Shown here piece after piece: positions 8,295 to 16,066 of a stretch of 64,000 nucleotides of DNA. Under the pieces are notes generated by a model, which saw nothing but the letters and a program-made list of their open reading frames with translations, made no database searches and had not been told where the DNA came from. Source of the DNA: Microbacterium stercoris (GTDB taxonomy: Bacteria; Actinomycetota; Actinomycetes; Actinomycetales; Microbacteriaceae); assembly GCF_017592545.1 (NCBI RefSeq), contig NZ_JAGFOA010000002.1, forward strand, positions 372,001-436,000. The letters are read 5' to 3'. Within the stretch, counting starts at the first letter, position 1. Every line of letters begins with the position of its first letter. The translations under genes and the position numbers were made by a program.

Positions 8295-8705
8295 ATGGCG
8301 GACATCTTCGACGTGATCGCGGACGGCACCCGGCGCGAGATCCTGCAGCTCCTGCTGAAGCGCTCGTCGGAGGGCGCAACGGGAACGAGCGTGTCGCAGA
8401 TCGTCGCGGCGCTCGGTGTCAGCCAGCCGACCGTGTCGAAGCATCTCAAGGTGCTGCGCGAGTCGGAGCTGGTCTCCGTGCGCGAAGAGGGTCAGCACCG
8501 CTACTACAGCCTCTCGCCCGAGCCGCTCGAGCAGGTGGACGACTGGCTTGTGCCCTTCTTCGTCGCCGACGGCGATTTCGACCTCGGCGAGATCGAGGTG
8601 CCGGCGCTTCCCGTGCCCGCCGTGCGCGCCGCCGAGGGCATCGGACGTGCCGCCGCCTCCGCGAAGGTCGTGGTGCAGTCGGCGCTCAAACGCCTCGGCG
8701 CCTGA
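8295..8705 (+). CDS. ArsR-family winged-helix transcriptional regulator
   Basis: 136 residues from the ATG at 8295. The frame is open further upstream but that part overlaps the potassium transporter gene and looks non-coding. MADIFDVIADGTRREILQLL starts the ArsR fold. The recognition helix follows in VSQIVAALGVSQPTVSKHLKVLRESELV and a wing in VREEGQHRYYSL (residues 30-75). No metal-binding Cys motif is seen, so it is not a classic metal sensor. The C-terminal about 55 residues are low-complexity Ala/Val-rich and unassigned. Confidence 0.88.
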   Translation: MADIFDVIADGTRREILQLLLKRSSEGATGTSVSQIVAALGVSQPTVSKHLKVLRESELVSVREEGQHRYYSLSPEPLEQVDDWLVPFFVADGDFDLGEIEVPALPVPAVRAAEGIGRAAASAKVVVQSALKRLGA

Positions 8706-8760
8706 CGTTCCACTCCGCCCGCGCCCCGAGGGGTGACGCGTCGCGCGCGTGCGCGTGATC

Positions 8761-8783
8761 GTCACATCCGTCACATCCGTCAC
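8761..8783 (+). repeat. short direct repeat GTCACATCC upstream of the HTH promoter
   Basis: Two adjacent copies of GTCACATCC plus a third partial GTCAC lie immediately before the -35 box of the small HTH gene. They could be a protein-binding site, perhaps autoregulatory, but this is only positional inference. Confidence 0.4.
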
Positions 8784-8788
8784 TCAGG

Positions 8789-8818
8789 TTTACAGGGGGC
8801 CCGGCAAAGCCCTACGCT
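8789..8818 (+). promoter_or_regulatory. sigma70-like promoter of the small HTH gene
   Basis: TTTACA at 8789-8794 and TACGCT at 8813-8818 are separated by 18 bases. Transcription would start near 8825, leaving a short leader with a good ribosome site (AAGAAGGGGAGG) before the GTG at 8848. Confidence 0.55.
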
Positions 8819-8847
8819 TGCGGCAAGTTAAAGAAGGGGAGGCCGCA

Positions 8848-9039
8848 GTGCCCGAGATGCCGGACGTGCGGTTCCTGACCGTGGCCGAGGTCGCTGAGAT
8901 CATGCGCGTGTCCAAGATGACCGTGTATCGCCTCGTCCACTCCGGCGAGCTCCCCGCGGTTCGTTTCGGCCGCAGCTACCGGGTCCCCGAGTCGGCCGTC
9001 ACCGCCGCGCTGCAGCGCCCCATCGCCGACGCGGGCTGA
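8848..9039 (+). CDS. small excisionase/MerR-like helix-turn-helix DNA-binding protein
   Basis: A 63-residue protein made almost entirely of one winged-helix DNA-binding domain: FLTVAEVAEIMRVSKMTVYR, then LVHSGELPAVRFGRSYRVPE (residues 9-48). GTG is chosen as start because AAGAAGGGGAGG precedes it at proper spacing. In actinobacteria a protein of this type commonly lies directly before the bS22 gene, as here (mycobacterial Rv0500A is, from memory, the equivalent). Despite the excisionase-like domain there is no phage context. It may be a nucleoid or developmental regulator related to BldC-like proteins. Confidence 0.88.
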   Translation: MPEMPDVRFLTVAEVAEIMRVSKMTVYRLVHSGELPAVRFGRSYRVPESAVTAALQRPIADAG

Positions 9040-9055
9040 GAGCCTCGTCCGAACC

Positions 9056-9081
9056 GTCGCCCTCGCCAAGTGCAGGGCGAC
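9056..9081 (+). terminator. possible terminator or attenuator hairpin after the HTH gene
   Basis: GTCGCCCT at 9056-9063 pairs perfectly with AGGGCGAC at 9074-9081 across a 10-base loop. There is no T tract after it. It lies just upstream of a TAGGCT (9090-9095) that could be the -10 box for bS22. Confidence 0.4.
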
Positions 9082-9176
9082 GCATGCGGTAGGCTGTCCC
9101 GAAGGCACGCTTCCGCTGTGCTCGATCCCGGACGCTGTTCGATCGGCGTCCAACCCCTTGACTACGTGAGGTTCCC

Positions 9177-9275
9177 ATGGGTTCTGTCATCAAGAAGCGC
9201 CGCAAGCGCATGGCGAAGAAGAAGCACCGCAAGCTGCTTCGCAAGACTCGCCACCAGCGTCGCAACAAGAAGTAA
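9177..9275 (+). CDS. small ribosomal subunit protein bS22 (AURKAIP1/COX24 domain)
   Basis: A 32-residue, extremely basic peptide starting [19 protein letters not shown] and ending in TRHQRRNKK. This is the very small ribosomal protein of Actinobacteria first seen in mycobacterial ribosome structures at an intersubunit bridge. It is too short for ordinary gene-finding thresholds. The ATG at 9177 follows GTGAGGTTCCC, a modest ribosome site. A probable -10 box TAGGCT at 9090-9095 would give a leader of about 75 bases. A strong terminator follows at once, so it is probably a single-gene transcript. Confidence 0.93.
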   Translation: MGSVIKKRRKRMAKKKHRKLLRKTRHQRRNKK

Positions 9276-9295
9276 GTCGCGACTGCAACCACTGA

Positions 9296-9325
9296 CGCCG
9301 GTCCCGTTCTCGGGCCGGCGTTTCT
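9296..9325 (+). terminator. rho-independent terminator after bS22
   Basis: CGCCGG-T-CCCG pairs with CGGGCCGGCG around a TTCT loop (ten base pairs with one bulged T), followed by TTTCT. This is the clearest intrinsic terminator in the window. Confidence 0.8.
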
Positions 9326-9390
9326 GGTGTCCAGGGCGGCTGCCCGGGCCGACCGCGAGACCCGGGAGACCCGCACGGCGGCGTGAGGCG

Positions 9391-9396
9391 TAGCGT
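9391..9396 (+). promoter_or_regulatory. -10 element TAGCGT of the molybdopterin oxidoreductase gene
   Basis: TAGCGT is seven bases before the ATG at 9404, which supports that ATG over the in-frame GTG at 9383. Confidence 0.45.
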
Positions 9397-9403
9397 TCGG
9401 GGC

Positions 9404-10927
9404 ATGACCATGAGGTTCGAGCCCGGACGCATCGCGGCGGCCGGCGCCGGCGTCGCCGCGGCGGCTCTGGGCGCCGGAGCCGGCGAACTGCTCGCCGCCG
9501 CGATCGCGCCCCGCACGAGCCCGTTCGCCGCGATCGGATCGGTGCTCATCGACGCCGCGCCGGCGTGGGCCAAGGACCTCGCGATCGCGCTGTTCGGCAC
9601 GGGCGACAAGGTCGCCCTGCTGACCCTCATCGCGCTTGTGCTGCTGGCGGTGGCGGCGGTCGCGGGGCTGCTGCAGCGGCGGCGCCCGCCGTGGGGCGCG
9701 GTCGTCGCCGGATCCCTCGGAGTCGTCGGCGCCCTCGCCGCCGTGACCCGCGCCGACGGCGGCGTGCTGGCCGTTGTGCCGTCTCTCGTCGCAGGGACCG
9801 TGGCGGCGATCGTGCTCTCCCTCCTGCTGGCGCGTGCGCGCACGGACGGCGACGGCGCGGCGGGGATGACCCGCCGCGCCTTCCTGGGCGCCTCGCTCGC
9901 CTCCGCGCTCGCGGGCGCGGCGATGATCGCCTGGGCGGCGACTCGCGAAGCGGGCGCGCGGTCGGTCGCGGCCATCCGATCCGCTCTCCGGCTCCCGACG
10001 CCCGCCGCGGGGGCGATCCTGCCTCCCGGATCGGAGCTCGGGGTCACGGGGCTCGCACCCGTCGTCACGCCGAACGACGCGTTCTACCGGATCGACACCG
10101 CGCTCATCGTGCCCGAGATCGATCCCGCGACCTGGACGCTGCGGGTGCACGGCCTGGTGCAGCGCGAGATCGAGCTGACCTGGGACGATCTGCTCGCCCT
10201 GCCGCTCGTCGAGCGCCCCGTCACGCTGGCCTGCGTCTCGAACGAAGTCGGCGGCGACCTCGTCGGCAACGCGGTCTGGCTCGGCCACCCCCTCCGGGAG
10301 CTGCTCGCGCAGGCGGGGCCGCTGCCCGAGGCCGACATGGTGCTGTCGCGGTCGCAGGACGGCTTCACCGCGGGCACGCCCCTGGAGGCGCTGACCGACG
10401 ATCGCGGCGCGCTGCTCGCGATCGGCATGAACGGCGAGCCGCTGCCGCTGACGCACGGGTTCCCGGTGCGGATGGTGGTGCCCGGGCTCTACGGCTATGT
10501 GTCGGCGACGAAGTGGGTGGTGGATCTCGAGGTGACGCGCTTCGACCGCGCCCGCGCGTACTGGACCGATCGCGGATGGTCGGCGCGAGGCCCGATCAAG
10601 CTGCAGTCGCGCATCGACGTGCCGCGCGCGGGAGCGGTCGCATCCGGCGAGGTCACCGTGGCCGGGGTCGCGTGGCACCCCCACATCGGCATCGCCGGGG
10701 TCGAGGTGCAGGTCGACGACGGACCGTGGGAAGCGGCTGCGCTCGCGGTCGCGATCTCAGCGGATACGTGGGTGCAGTGGTCGACGCGCGTCGAGCTCGG
10801 CGCCGGCGAGCACATCATCCGATGCCGGGCTCTGAGCGCCGACGGATCGACCCAGACCTCGAAGACGGCGCCGCCCGCTCCGGATGGCGCGACCGGCTGG
10901 CACACCCGGCGCATCACCGCGGCGTGA
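9404..10927 (+). CDS. membrane-anchored molybdopterin-dependent oxidoreductase (sulfite oxidase fold)
   Basis: 507 residues from ATG 9404. Residues about 1-190 contain four or five hydrophobic segments; residues about 200-370 form the Mo-binding SUOX-type domain. Cys277 in LACVSNEVGGD is the expected molybdenum ligand, and GFPVRMVVPGLYGYVSATKWV is another family hallmark. A Mo-cofactor dimerisation domain follows (GVAWHPHIGIAGVEVQVDDGPWE, about 405-430). No heme or Tat twin-arginine signal is obvious, so the catalytic part is presumably held outside by the N-terminal membrane anchor. The substrate is unknown; sulfite or methionine-sulfoxide chemistry is possible. Downstream are rhodanese and glutaredoxin-like genes, which may suggest sulfur or redox metabolism. 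Confidence 0.9.
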   Translation: MTMRFEPGRIAAAGAGVAAAALGAGAGELLAAAIAPRTSPFAAIGSVLIDAAPAWAKDLAIALFGTGDKVALLTLIALVLLAVAAVAGLLQRRRPPWGAVVAGSLGVVGALAAVTRADGGVLAVVPSLVAGTVAAIVLSLLLARARTDGDGAAGMTRRAFLGASLASALAGAAMIAWAATREAGARSVAAIRSALRLPTPAAGAILPPGSELGVTGLAPVVTPNDAFYRIDTALIVPEIDPATWTLRVHGLVQREIELTWDDLLALPLVERPVTLACVSNEVGGDLVGNAVWLGHPLRELLAQAGPLPEADMVLSRSQDGFTAGTPLEALTDDRGALLAIGMNGEPLPLTHGFPVRMVVPGLYGYVSATKWVVDLEVTRFDRARAYWTDRGWSARGPIKLQSRIDVPRAGAVASGEVTVAGVAWHPHIGIAGVEVQVDDGPWEAAALAVAISADTWVQWSTRVELGAGEHIIRCRALSADGSTQTSKTAPPAPDGATGWHTRRITAA

Positions 10928-10962
10928 CGGCCGGATCGAGCGCCCTCGCCGGTGGGCGCCGC

Positions 10963-10968
10963 AATAAT
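10963..10968 (+). promoter_or_regulatory. -10 element AATAAT of the rhodanese gene (leaderless type)
   Basis: AATAAT ends six bases before the ATG at 10975. There is no separate ribosome site. Confidence 0.45.
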
Positions 10969-10974
10969 GGAGAC

Positions 10975-11268
10975 ATGAACGAGATCTCGGTCCAGGACCT
11001 GCACTCCCGCAAGGATGTCCCCCTCGTCGACGTTCGCGAGGTGCACGAGTACGAGGCCGGTCACGTGCCCGGGGCCGTCAACATCCCGATGTCGCAGCTC
11101 AACGAGCGCGTGGGCGAGCTGCCGGCCGAGCCGTTCGATGTCATCTGCGAGCTCGGCGGACGCTCGGCGCGCGTCGTCCAGGCGCTGAACGAGCGCGGCT
11201 ACGAGACGACCAACGTCGCCGGGGGCACCGCCGCATGGCGCGACGCCGGCTACCCCGTCGACCTCTGA
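10975..11268 (+). CDS. single-domain rhodanese-like protein
   Basis: A 97-residue cytoplasmic protein of one rhodanese domain. VPLVDVREVHEYEAGHVPGAVNIPMSQL is the classical N-terminal part. The active-site loop CELGGRSARVV places the persulfide Cys at residue 58. It moves sulfane sulfur in families of this size (PspE/GlpE/YgaP type), but donor and acceptor are unknown. It is the first of three closely spaced plus-strand genes with the glutaredoxin-like and Dabb proteins. Confidence 0.92.
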   Translation: MNEISVQDLHSRKDVPLVDVREVHEYEAGHVPGAVNIPMSQLNERVGELPAEPFDVICELGGRSARVVQALNERGYETTNVAGGTAAWRDAGYPVDL

Positions 11269-11278
11269 GCGCCGCGCG

Positions 11279-11554
11279 GTGACCACCCTCACGCTGATCG
11301 GCAAGTCCGACTGCCACCTCTGCGACGTCGCGCGGGAGATCGTGGATCAGGTGCTCGCCGAACTGCCCTCCGACATCGCGGACAGCATCGATGTGCGCGA
11401 GGCCTCCATCCAGGAGGACCCGGCGCTCTACGACGCCTGGTGGGAGAAGATCCCCGTCGTCCTCATCGACGACACCCTGCACGGCCACTGGCGCGTGTCA
11501 GCCGACCGTCTGCGGGCGGCCTTGACCGCCGCCGTCACCGCCCCCAGAACCTGA
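11279..11554 (+). CDS. glutaredoxin-like thiol protein (DUF836 type)
   Basis: 91 residues starting MTTLTLIGKSDCHLCDVARE, with a CHLC redox pair at residues 12-15. KIPVVLIDDTLHGHWRVSADRLRAAL supplies the cis-proline segment and the last helix of the thioredoxin fold. The GTG start lies ten bases after the rhodanese stop. It is likely a thiol-disulfide or mycothiol-linked protein; the partner is not evident. Confidence 0.88.
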   Translation: MTTLTLIGKSDCHLCDVAREIVDQVLAELPSDIADSIDVREASIQEDPALYDAWWEKIPVVLIDDTLHGHWRVSADRLRAALTAAVTAPRT

Positions 11555-11567
11555 TCGAGGAGATCCG

Positions 11568-11867
11568 ATGATCCGTCACGTCGTCCTGTTCCAGCTCGTC
11601 TCCGACGACCCCGAGACGCGCACCGCCCAGGTCGCCGAGGCCCGGCAGCGCCTCAAGGCGCTTGTGGGCGTTGTGCCCGGCCTTGTGCGCATGGACGTGC
11701 GCGAGGACGTGCTCGGGGGAGGCAACTTCGACTTCGCCGTCGATGCCGACTTCGACGATCTCGAGTCGCTCAACGGCTACACCGTGCACCCCGAGCACGT
11801 GAAGGCCGCCGAGTTCATCGGCACCATCCGCAGCGAGCACCGCGCCGCGATCGACTTCGAGCTCTGA
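11568..11867 (+). CDS. Dabb (stress-responsive A/B barrel) domain protein
   Basis: 99 residues that are entirely one ferredoxin-like A/B barrel: MIRHVVLFQLVSDDPETRTAQVAEARQRLKAL start, GNFDFAVDADFDDLESLNGYTVHPEHVKAAEFI end. The conserved HP(E/D)H near residue 75 is typical. It is probably a dimer; relatives range from plant stress proteins to polyketide cyclases. An AGGAGA ribosome site precedes the ATG. It ends six bases before the convergent flavin dehydrogenase gene. Confidence 0.9.
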   Translation: MIRHVVLFQLVSDDPETRTAQVAEARQRLKALVGVVPGLVRMDVREDVLGGGNFDFAVDADFDDLESLNGYTVHPEHVKAAEFIGTIRSEHRAAIDFEL

Positions 11868-11873
11868 GCCCGC

Positions 11874-13541
11874 TCAGCTGACCGCGGCGGCCGCGGCTCG
11901 GCCGGCCGTGCGCCCCGAGAACAGGCAGCCGCCGAGGAACGTGCCCTCGAGGGCGTTGTAGCCCATCATCCCGCCGCCTCCGAAGCCGGCGATCTCGCCG
12001 GCCGCGTACAGGCCGGGGAGGGGCTCGCCCGTGCCGTCCGGCGAGGGCGCGAGGCACCGGCCCTGCAGATCGGTCTCCAGCCCGCCGAGCGTCTTGCGCG
12101 AGAGGATGTGCAGCTTGACCGCGATGAGCGGTCCCGCGGCGGGATCCAGGATGCGGTGCGGCTTCGCCACGCGGATGAGCTTGTCGCCGAGGTACTGGCG
12201 CGCTCCGCGGAGGGCCGTGACCTGCGCGTCCTTCGAGAAGGGGTTGACGATCTCGCGGTCGCGCTCCCCGACGATGCGTCGCACGGCGGCCGCGTCGAGC
12301 GCGGGGGCATCCGGATCCGCGATGTCGTTCATGCCCGCCACGAGCTCCTCGATCGTGTCGGCCACGACGAAGTCGGCACCGTGCCGCTTGAACGCCTCGA
12401 CGGGCCCCGGCGCGCCCTTGCCGATCCGCTTCGCAAGCAGCCGGAGGTCGCGACCGGTGAGATCCGGGTTCTGCTCCGATCCGGAGAGCGCGAACTCCTT
12501 CTCGATGATCTTCTGCGTGAGCACGAACCAGGAGGTGTCGTATCCGGTGGCGCGCAGGTGCGCGAGCGTGCCGAGCGTGTCGAAGCCCGGGTAGAGCGGG
12601 GCCGGGAGGCGATTGCCCGCGGCATCCAGCCAGAGAGACGACGGCCCGGGCAGGATCCGGATGCCGTGGTTCTGCCAGATCGGATCCCAGTTGCGGATGC
12701 CCTCGACGTAATGCCACATGCGGTCGGGGTTGATGAGGCTCGCGCCGTGGTCGCGCGTGATGGTGAGCATTCGTCCGTCGACGTGGGCGGGAACGCCGCT
12801 CACCATGGAGCGCGGGGGAGTGCCCAGGCGCGGGGGCCAGGCGGCGCGCACCAGATCGTGGTCGCCGCCGATGCCGCCGGCCGTGACGATCACGGCCTGC
12901 GCGCGCAGCTCGAACTCGCGCTGCACCTCGCGGTTGGTGGCGGCTCCGCGCGCGGTGTCGTCGGGAGCAAGGATCGCTCCGCGCACGCCCACCACTGACC
13001 CGGCGTCGAGAAGCAGGCCGTCGACGCGATGACGGAAGGCGAAGCGGATGCGGCCGGCCTCCGCGTGCGCGCGCACGCGCTTCTCGAACGGCTCGACGAG
13101 GCCCGGGCCCGTGCCCCAGGTGATGTGGAATCGCGGGACGGAGTTGCCGTGCCCGCCGGCGCGACCGTCGCCGCGCTCGGCCCAGCCCACCACGGGGAAG
13201 AGGCGGTGGCCCATCTCGCGCAGCCACGCGCGCTTCTCGCCCGCCGCGAAGCCCAGGTAGGCCTCGGCCCAGGCGCGCGGCCAGCGGTCCTCCGGACGAT
13301 CGAACTGGGCGCTGCCGAACCAGTCCTGACGGGCGAGGTCGAGCGAGTCCTTCACGCCCATCCGTCGCTGCTCGGGGCTGTCGATGAGGAACAGGCCGCC
13401 GAAGCTCCAGAACGCCTGCCCGCCGAGCGACTGCTCGCCCTCCTGATCGACGAGCGTGACGCTCCTGCCCCGGTCGGCGGCCTCGGCTGCGGCCACAAGC
13501 CCGGCGAGCCCGGCCCCCACGACGACGATGTCGGTGTCCAT
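11874..13541 (-). CDS. FAD-binding dehydrogenase (fumarate reductase/3-ketosteroid dehydrogenase fold)
   Basis: 555 residues with an N-terminal FAD site, DIVVVGAGLAGLVAAAEAADRG. The conserved SLGGQAFWSFGGLFLIDSPEQRR follows. The C-terminal FAD-binding segment PLPGLYAAGEIAGFGGGGMMGYNALEGTFLGG marks the actinobacterial subgroup annotated simply as FAD-binding dehydrogenase. It resembles KstD-like enzymes, but no steroid genes lie nearby, so the substrate is open. TAGCCT is six bases upstream of the ATG. Confidence 0.9.
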   Translation of the reverse strand: MDTDIVVVGAGLAGLVAAAEAADRGRSVTLVDQEGEQSLGGQAFWSFGGLFLIDSPEQRRMGVKDSLDLARQDWFGSAQFDRPEDRWPRAWAEAYLGFAAGEKRAWLREMGHRLFPVVGWAERGDGRAGGHGNSVPRFHITWGTGPGLVEPFEKRVRAHAEAGRIRFAFRHRVDGLLLDAGSVVGVRGAILAPDDTARGAATNREVQREFELRAQAVIVTAGGIGGDHDLVRAAWPPRLGTPPRSMVSGVPAHVDGRMLTITRDHGASLINPDRMWHYVEGIRNWDPIWQNHGIRILPGPSSLWLDAAGNRLPAPLYPGFDTLGTLAHLRATGYDTSWFVLTQKIIEKEFALSGSEQNPDLTGRDLRLLAKRIGKGAPGPVEAFKRHGADFVVADTIEELVAGMNDIADPDAPALDAAAVRRIVGERDREIVNPFSKDAQVTALRGARQYLGDKLIRVAKPHRILDPAAGPLIAVKLHILSRKTLGGLETDLQGRCLAPSPDGTGEPLPGLYAAGEIAGFGGGGMMGYNALEGTFLGGCLFSGRTAGRAAAAAVS

Positions 13542-13547
13542 GGGGGG

Positions 13548-13553
13548 AGGCTA
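13548..13553 (-). promoter_or_regulatory. -10 element TAGCCT of the FAD dehydrogenase gene (leaderless type)
   Basis: On the minus strand, TAGCCT is followed by six C residues and then the ATG. Confidence 0.5.
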
Positions 13554-13619
13554 CATTTCCGCTCGCCCTTTTCGCTCGCGGGCGAGGCGGAGGCGGCGAA
13601 GACGAGACGCCCCGAGCCT

Positions 13620-13672
13620 CATGCGGAGGTTCGGGGCGTCTCGACTGGCTCGCTCGCTCGGCGAGCGGGGGC
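13620..13672. repeat. REP-like unit (TCGACT-GCTCGCTCG type) after aspS
   Basis: One copy of the GGGGCGTCTCGACT...CGCTCGCTCGGCGAGCG element lies just beyond the aspS stop. It could form the aspS transcript end. The 131 bp between aspS and the FAD dehydrogenase start contain no other feature I recognise. Confidence 0.6.
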
Positions 13673-15451
13673 TTACGCCTCGTCGGCCTCGGGGTCGGCG
13701 TCGATGCCGGCCTCGGCGCGCTGCTCCGGGGTGATCGGGGCGGGCGCCGCGGTCAGCGGGTCGAAGCCGCCGCCCGACTTCGGGAACGCGATGACCTCGC
13801 GGATCGAGTCGGTCTTGGTCAGGTGCTGCAGCACGCGGTCCATGCCCAGCGCGATGCCGCCGTGCGGCGGGGCGCCGAACTTGAAGGCGTCGAGCAGGAA
13901 GCCGAACTTCTCCTGTGCGGCCTCCTCGTCGATGCCCATGATCTTGAAGACGCGCTTCTGGATGTCCTCGCGGTGGATGCGGATCGATCCGCCGCCGAGC
14001 TCGGTGCCGTTGCAGACGATGTCGTACGCGTAGGCCAGGGCCGATCCGGGGTCGGTGTCGAAGGTGTCCTCGAACTCCGGCTTCGGGCCCGTGAAGGCGT
14101 GGTGGACGGCGGTCCAGGCGCCGGCGCCGACGGCGACGTCACCCGAGGCGACCGCGTCGGAGGCGGGCTCGAACATCGGGGCGTCGACGACCCACGTGAA
14201 CGCGAAGGTGTCGGGGTCGAGCAGACCCAGGCGCTTTCCGATCTCGACGCGCGCCGCACCGAGGAGAGCACGCGACGACTTGGTCTCGCCCGCGGCGAAG
14301 AAGGCGCAGTCGCCGGCGGAGGCGCCGACCAGGTCCTTCAGCCCGGCCTGCTCGGCCTCGGAGAGGTTCTTGGCGACGGGGCCGCCGAGCGATCCGTCCT
14401 CGTTGAACAGCACGTAGGCCAGGCCGCGGGCGCCGCGCTGCTTGGCCCAGTCCTGCCAGGCATCGAGCGTCTTGCGGGGCTGGCTCGCGCCGCCGGGCAT
14501 CAGCACGGCGCCGACGTACTCCGACTGGAACACGCGGAAGGGCGTCTCGGAGAAGTAGTCGGTCGCCTCGACGAGCTCGAGGCCGAAGCGCAGGTCGGGC
14601 TTGTCCGATCCGTACTTCGCCATCGCGTCGGCATAGGTGATGCGGGGGAGCGGCGTCTGGACGTCGACGTCGATGGTCTTCCACATCGCCGTGATGACGT
14701 CCTCCATCATCTCGATGACGTCTTCCTGGTCGACGAAGCTCATCTCGATGTCGAGCTGCGTGAACTCCGGCTGGCGGTCGGCGCGGAAGTCCTCGTCGCG
14801 GTAGCAGCGCGCGATCTGGTAGTACTTCTCGATGCCGCCGACCATCAGCAGCTGCTTGAACAGCTGGGGGCTCTGCGGCAGCGCGTACCAGCTGCCGGGG
14901 TGCAGACGTGCGGGCACCAGGAAGTCGCGGGCGCCCTCGGGCGTCGAGCGCGTCAGCGTCGGGGTCTCGACCTCGACGAACTCGCGCTCGGCGAGCACGT
15001 CGCGCACGGCCTTGTAGACCTTCGAGCGCAGGCGGATCGCGGCGGCGGGGCCCTGGCGGCGCAGGTCGAGGTAGCGGTGCTTGAGGCGCACCTCCTCGCC
15101 GATCGGGTCGGCGTTCTCGCCACCCGAGACCTGGAACGGCAGGGGGGCCGACTCGTTCAGCACCTCGACGTCTGTCGCGATGAGCTCGATCTCGCCGGTC
15201 GGCAGGTTCGGGTTCTCGTTGCCCGCGGGGCGCTTGCCGATCTCGCCGGTGACCTTCAGCACGAACTCGCTGCGCAGCGGATGCGCCACGGCCTCGTCGC
15301 GGATGACCACCTGGGCGATGCCCGAGGCATCGCGCAGATCGATGAACGCCACTCCGCCGTGATCGCGACGGCGATCGACCCAGCCCGTGAGGGTGACGGT
15401 CTGACCGATGTGCTCGGCTCGCAGCGAGCCGGCGGTGTGGGTGCGAAGCAC
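13673..15451 (-). CDS. aspS: aspartate--tRNA ligase (bacterial type)
   Basis: 592 residues from GTG 15451, which has a near-perfect AGGAGGA ribosome site. A longer in-frame start at 15508 has no such site. An OB-fold anticodon domain ([23 protein letters not shown]) is at the N-terminus. Class II motif 2 is in [20 protein letters not shown] and motif 3 in [20 protein letters not shown]. The bacterial insertion (GAD) domain lies between about residues 290 and 410. Whether it also charges tRNA-Asn cannot be judged without knowing if asnS or gatCAB are present elsewhere. Confidence 0.97.
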   Translation of the reverse strand: MLRTHTAGSLRAEHIGQTVTLTGWVDRRRDHGGVAFIDLRDASGIAQVVIRDEAVAHPLRSEFVLKVTGEIGKRPAGNENPNLPTGEIELIATDVEVLNESAPLPFQVSGGENADPIGEEVRLKHRYLDLRRQGPAAAIRLRSKVYKAVRDVLAEREFVEVETPTLTRSTPEGARDFLVPARLHPGSWYALPQSPQLFKQLLMVGGIEKYYQIARCYRDEDFRADRQPEFTQLDIEMSFVDQEDVIEMMEDVITAMWKTIDVDVQTPLPRITYADAMAKYGSDKPDLRFGLELVEATDYFSETPFRVFQSEYVGAVLMPGGASQPRKTLDAWQDWAKQRGARGLAYVLFNEDGSLGGPVAKNLSEAEQAGLKDLVGASAGDCAFFAAGETKSSRALLGAARVEIGKRLGLLDPDTFAFTWVVDAPMFEPASDAVASGDVAVGAGAWTAVHHAFTGPKPEFEDTFDTDPGSALAYAYDIVCNGTELGGGSIRIHREDIQKRVFKIMGIDEEAAQEKFGFLLDAFKFGAPPHGGIALGMDRVLQHLTKTDSIREVIAFPKSGGGFDPLTAAPAPITPEQRAEAGIDADPEADEA

Positions 15452-15580
15452 GGGGGTTCCTCCTGGTTCATCTGACGACCGCCAGATGACGGAATAGGCG
15501 TCAGGCAACCCGTCAAGTCTACGCGGCGCTTCACCGGGGCTTTCTTCCCGCCCGTGCCGCTCTCACCGAGGTCCCGATGC

Positions 15581-15586
15581 TAGTTT
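15581..15586 (+). promoter_or_regulatory. -10 element TAGTTT of the hypothetical membrane protein gene
   Basis: TAGTTT ends six bases before the ATG at 15593, the same spacing as other leaderless starts here. Confidence 0.45.
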
Positions 15587-15592
15587 GCGCCC

Positions 15593-16066
15593 ATGCCCTC
15601 ATCCCCCTCCTCCCGCCGCGCCCCCGCCCCGTCGAGGCCCGGGGCGGCGAAGTCCGGATCTTCGCGAGCCGGATCGACGGGGAAGGCGAGATCCGGATCG
15701 ACGGGTAAGGCGAGATCCGGATCGGCGGCCCCCGGTGCGAAGAAGGGCGACGCCGTGCGCCCCATCCGGAGCTTCGACATGATCGTCGCGGTCGTGCTGC
15801 TGCTCATCGGCATCGGCATCGCGCTGCCCGTCTCGGGCATCGCGAGCTGGGCCTGCCAGGGACTCGACTGCGTGGCCGATGACCCGGACGGCTGGTTCTA
15901 CGCCTGGATGATCCTCGCGCCCTGCATCGCGCTCGCGCTCGCGAGCGTGGTGGTCATCATCGGCATCCTCAAGCGCTGGCTGATCTGGTGGGTGCCGCTC
16001 GCGGCGATCGTGCTCCCGCTCGGCATCGGCCTCGGCGCGCTCTTCATCCTGAACGGCGGAGCATGA
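15593..16066 (+). CDS. hypothetical membrane protein with basic repetitive N-terminus
   Basis: 157 residues, not assigned to a family. The first 60 residues are rich in Ser, Arg, Lys, Pro and Gly and include a perfect eight-residue repeat GSTGKARS in tandem (a 24-bp DNA repeat at 15671-15718). Three hydrophobic segments follow (about residues 64-84, 102-125 and 128-152), with CQGLDC between the first two suggesting a disulfide outside the membrane. Its stop overlaps the ATG of the DedA gene (ATGA), so the two proteins may work together. Confidence 0.75.
   Translation: MPSSPSSRRAPAPSRPGAAKSGSSRAGSTGKARSGSTGKARSGSAAPGAKKGDAVRPIRSFDMIVAVVLLLIGIGIALPVSGIASWACQGLDCVADDPDGWFYAWMILAPCIALALASVVVIIGILKRWLIWWVPLAAIVLPLGIGLGALFILNGGA
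15671..15718 (+). repeat. 24-bp in-frame tandem repeat coding GSTGKARS twice
   Basis: Two adjacent copies differing by one base. Copy number may vary between strains because 24 bp keeps the frame. Confidence 0.85.

Noticed and set aside
8848..9039. Small excisionase-like protein as evidence of a prophage or integrative element
   Set aside because: It sits in the conserved bS22 micro-locus, and no phage genes are nearby.
13620..13672. Possible tRNA or small RNA in the GC-rich hairpin after aspS
   Set aside because: No cloverleaf or TTCGA-type T-loop can be drawn; it matches the REP-like family instead. No tRNA was found anywhere in the window.
15452..15508. Longer aspS with an N-terminal extension starting at 15508
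   Set aside because: The GTG at 15451 has an AGGAGGA ribosome site and gives the usual AspRS length; the extension has neither support nor family similarity.
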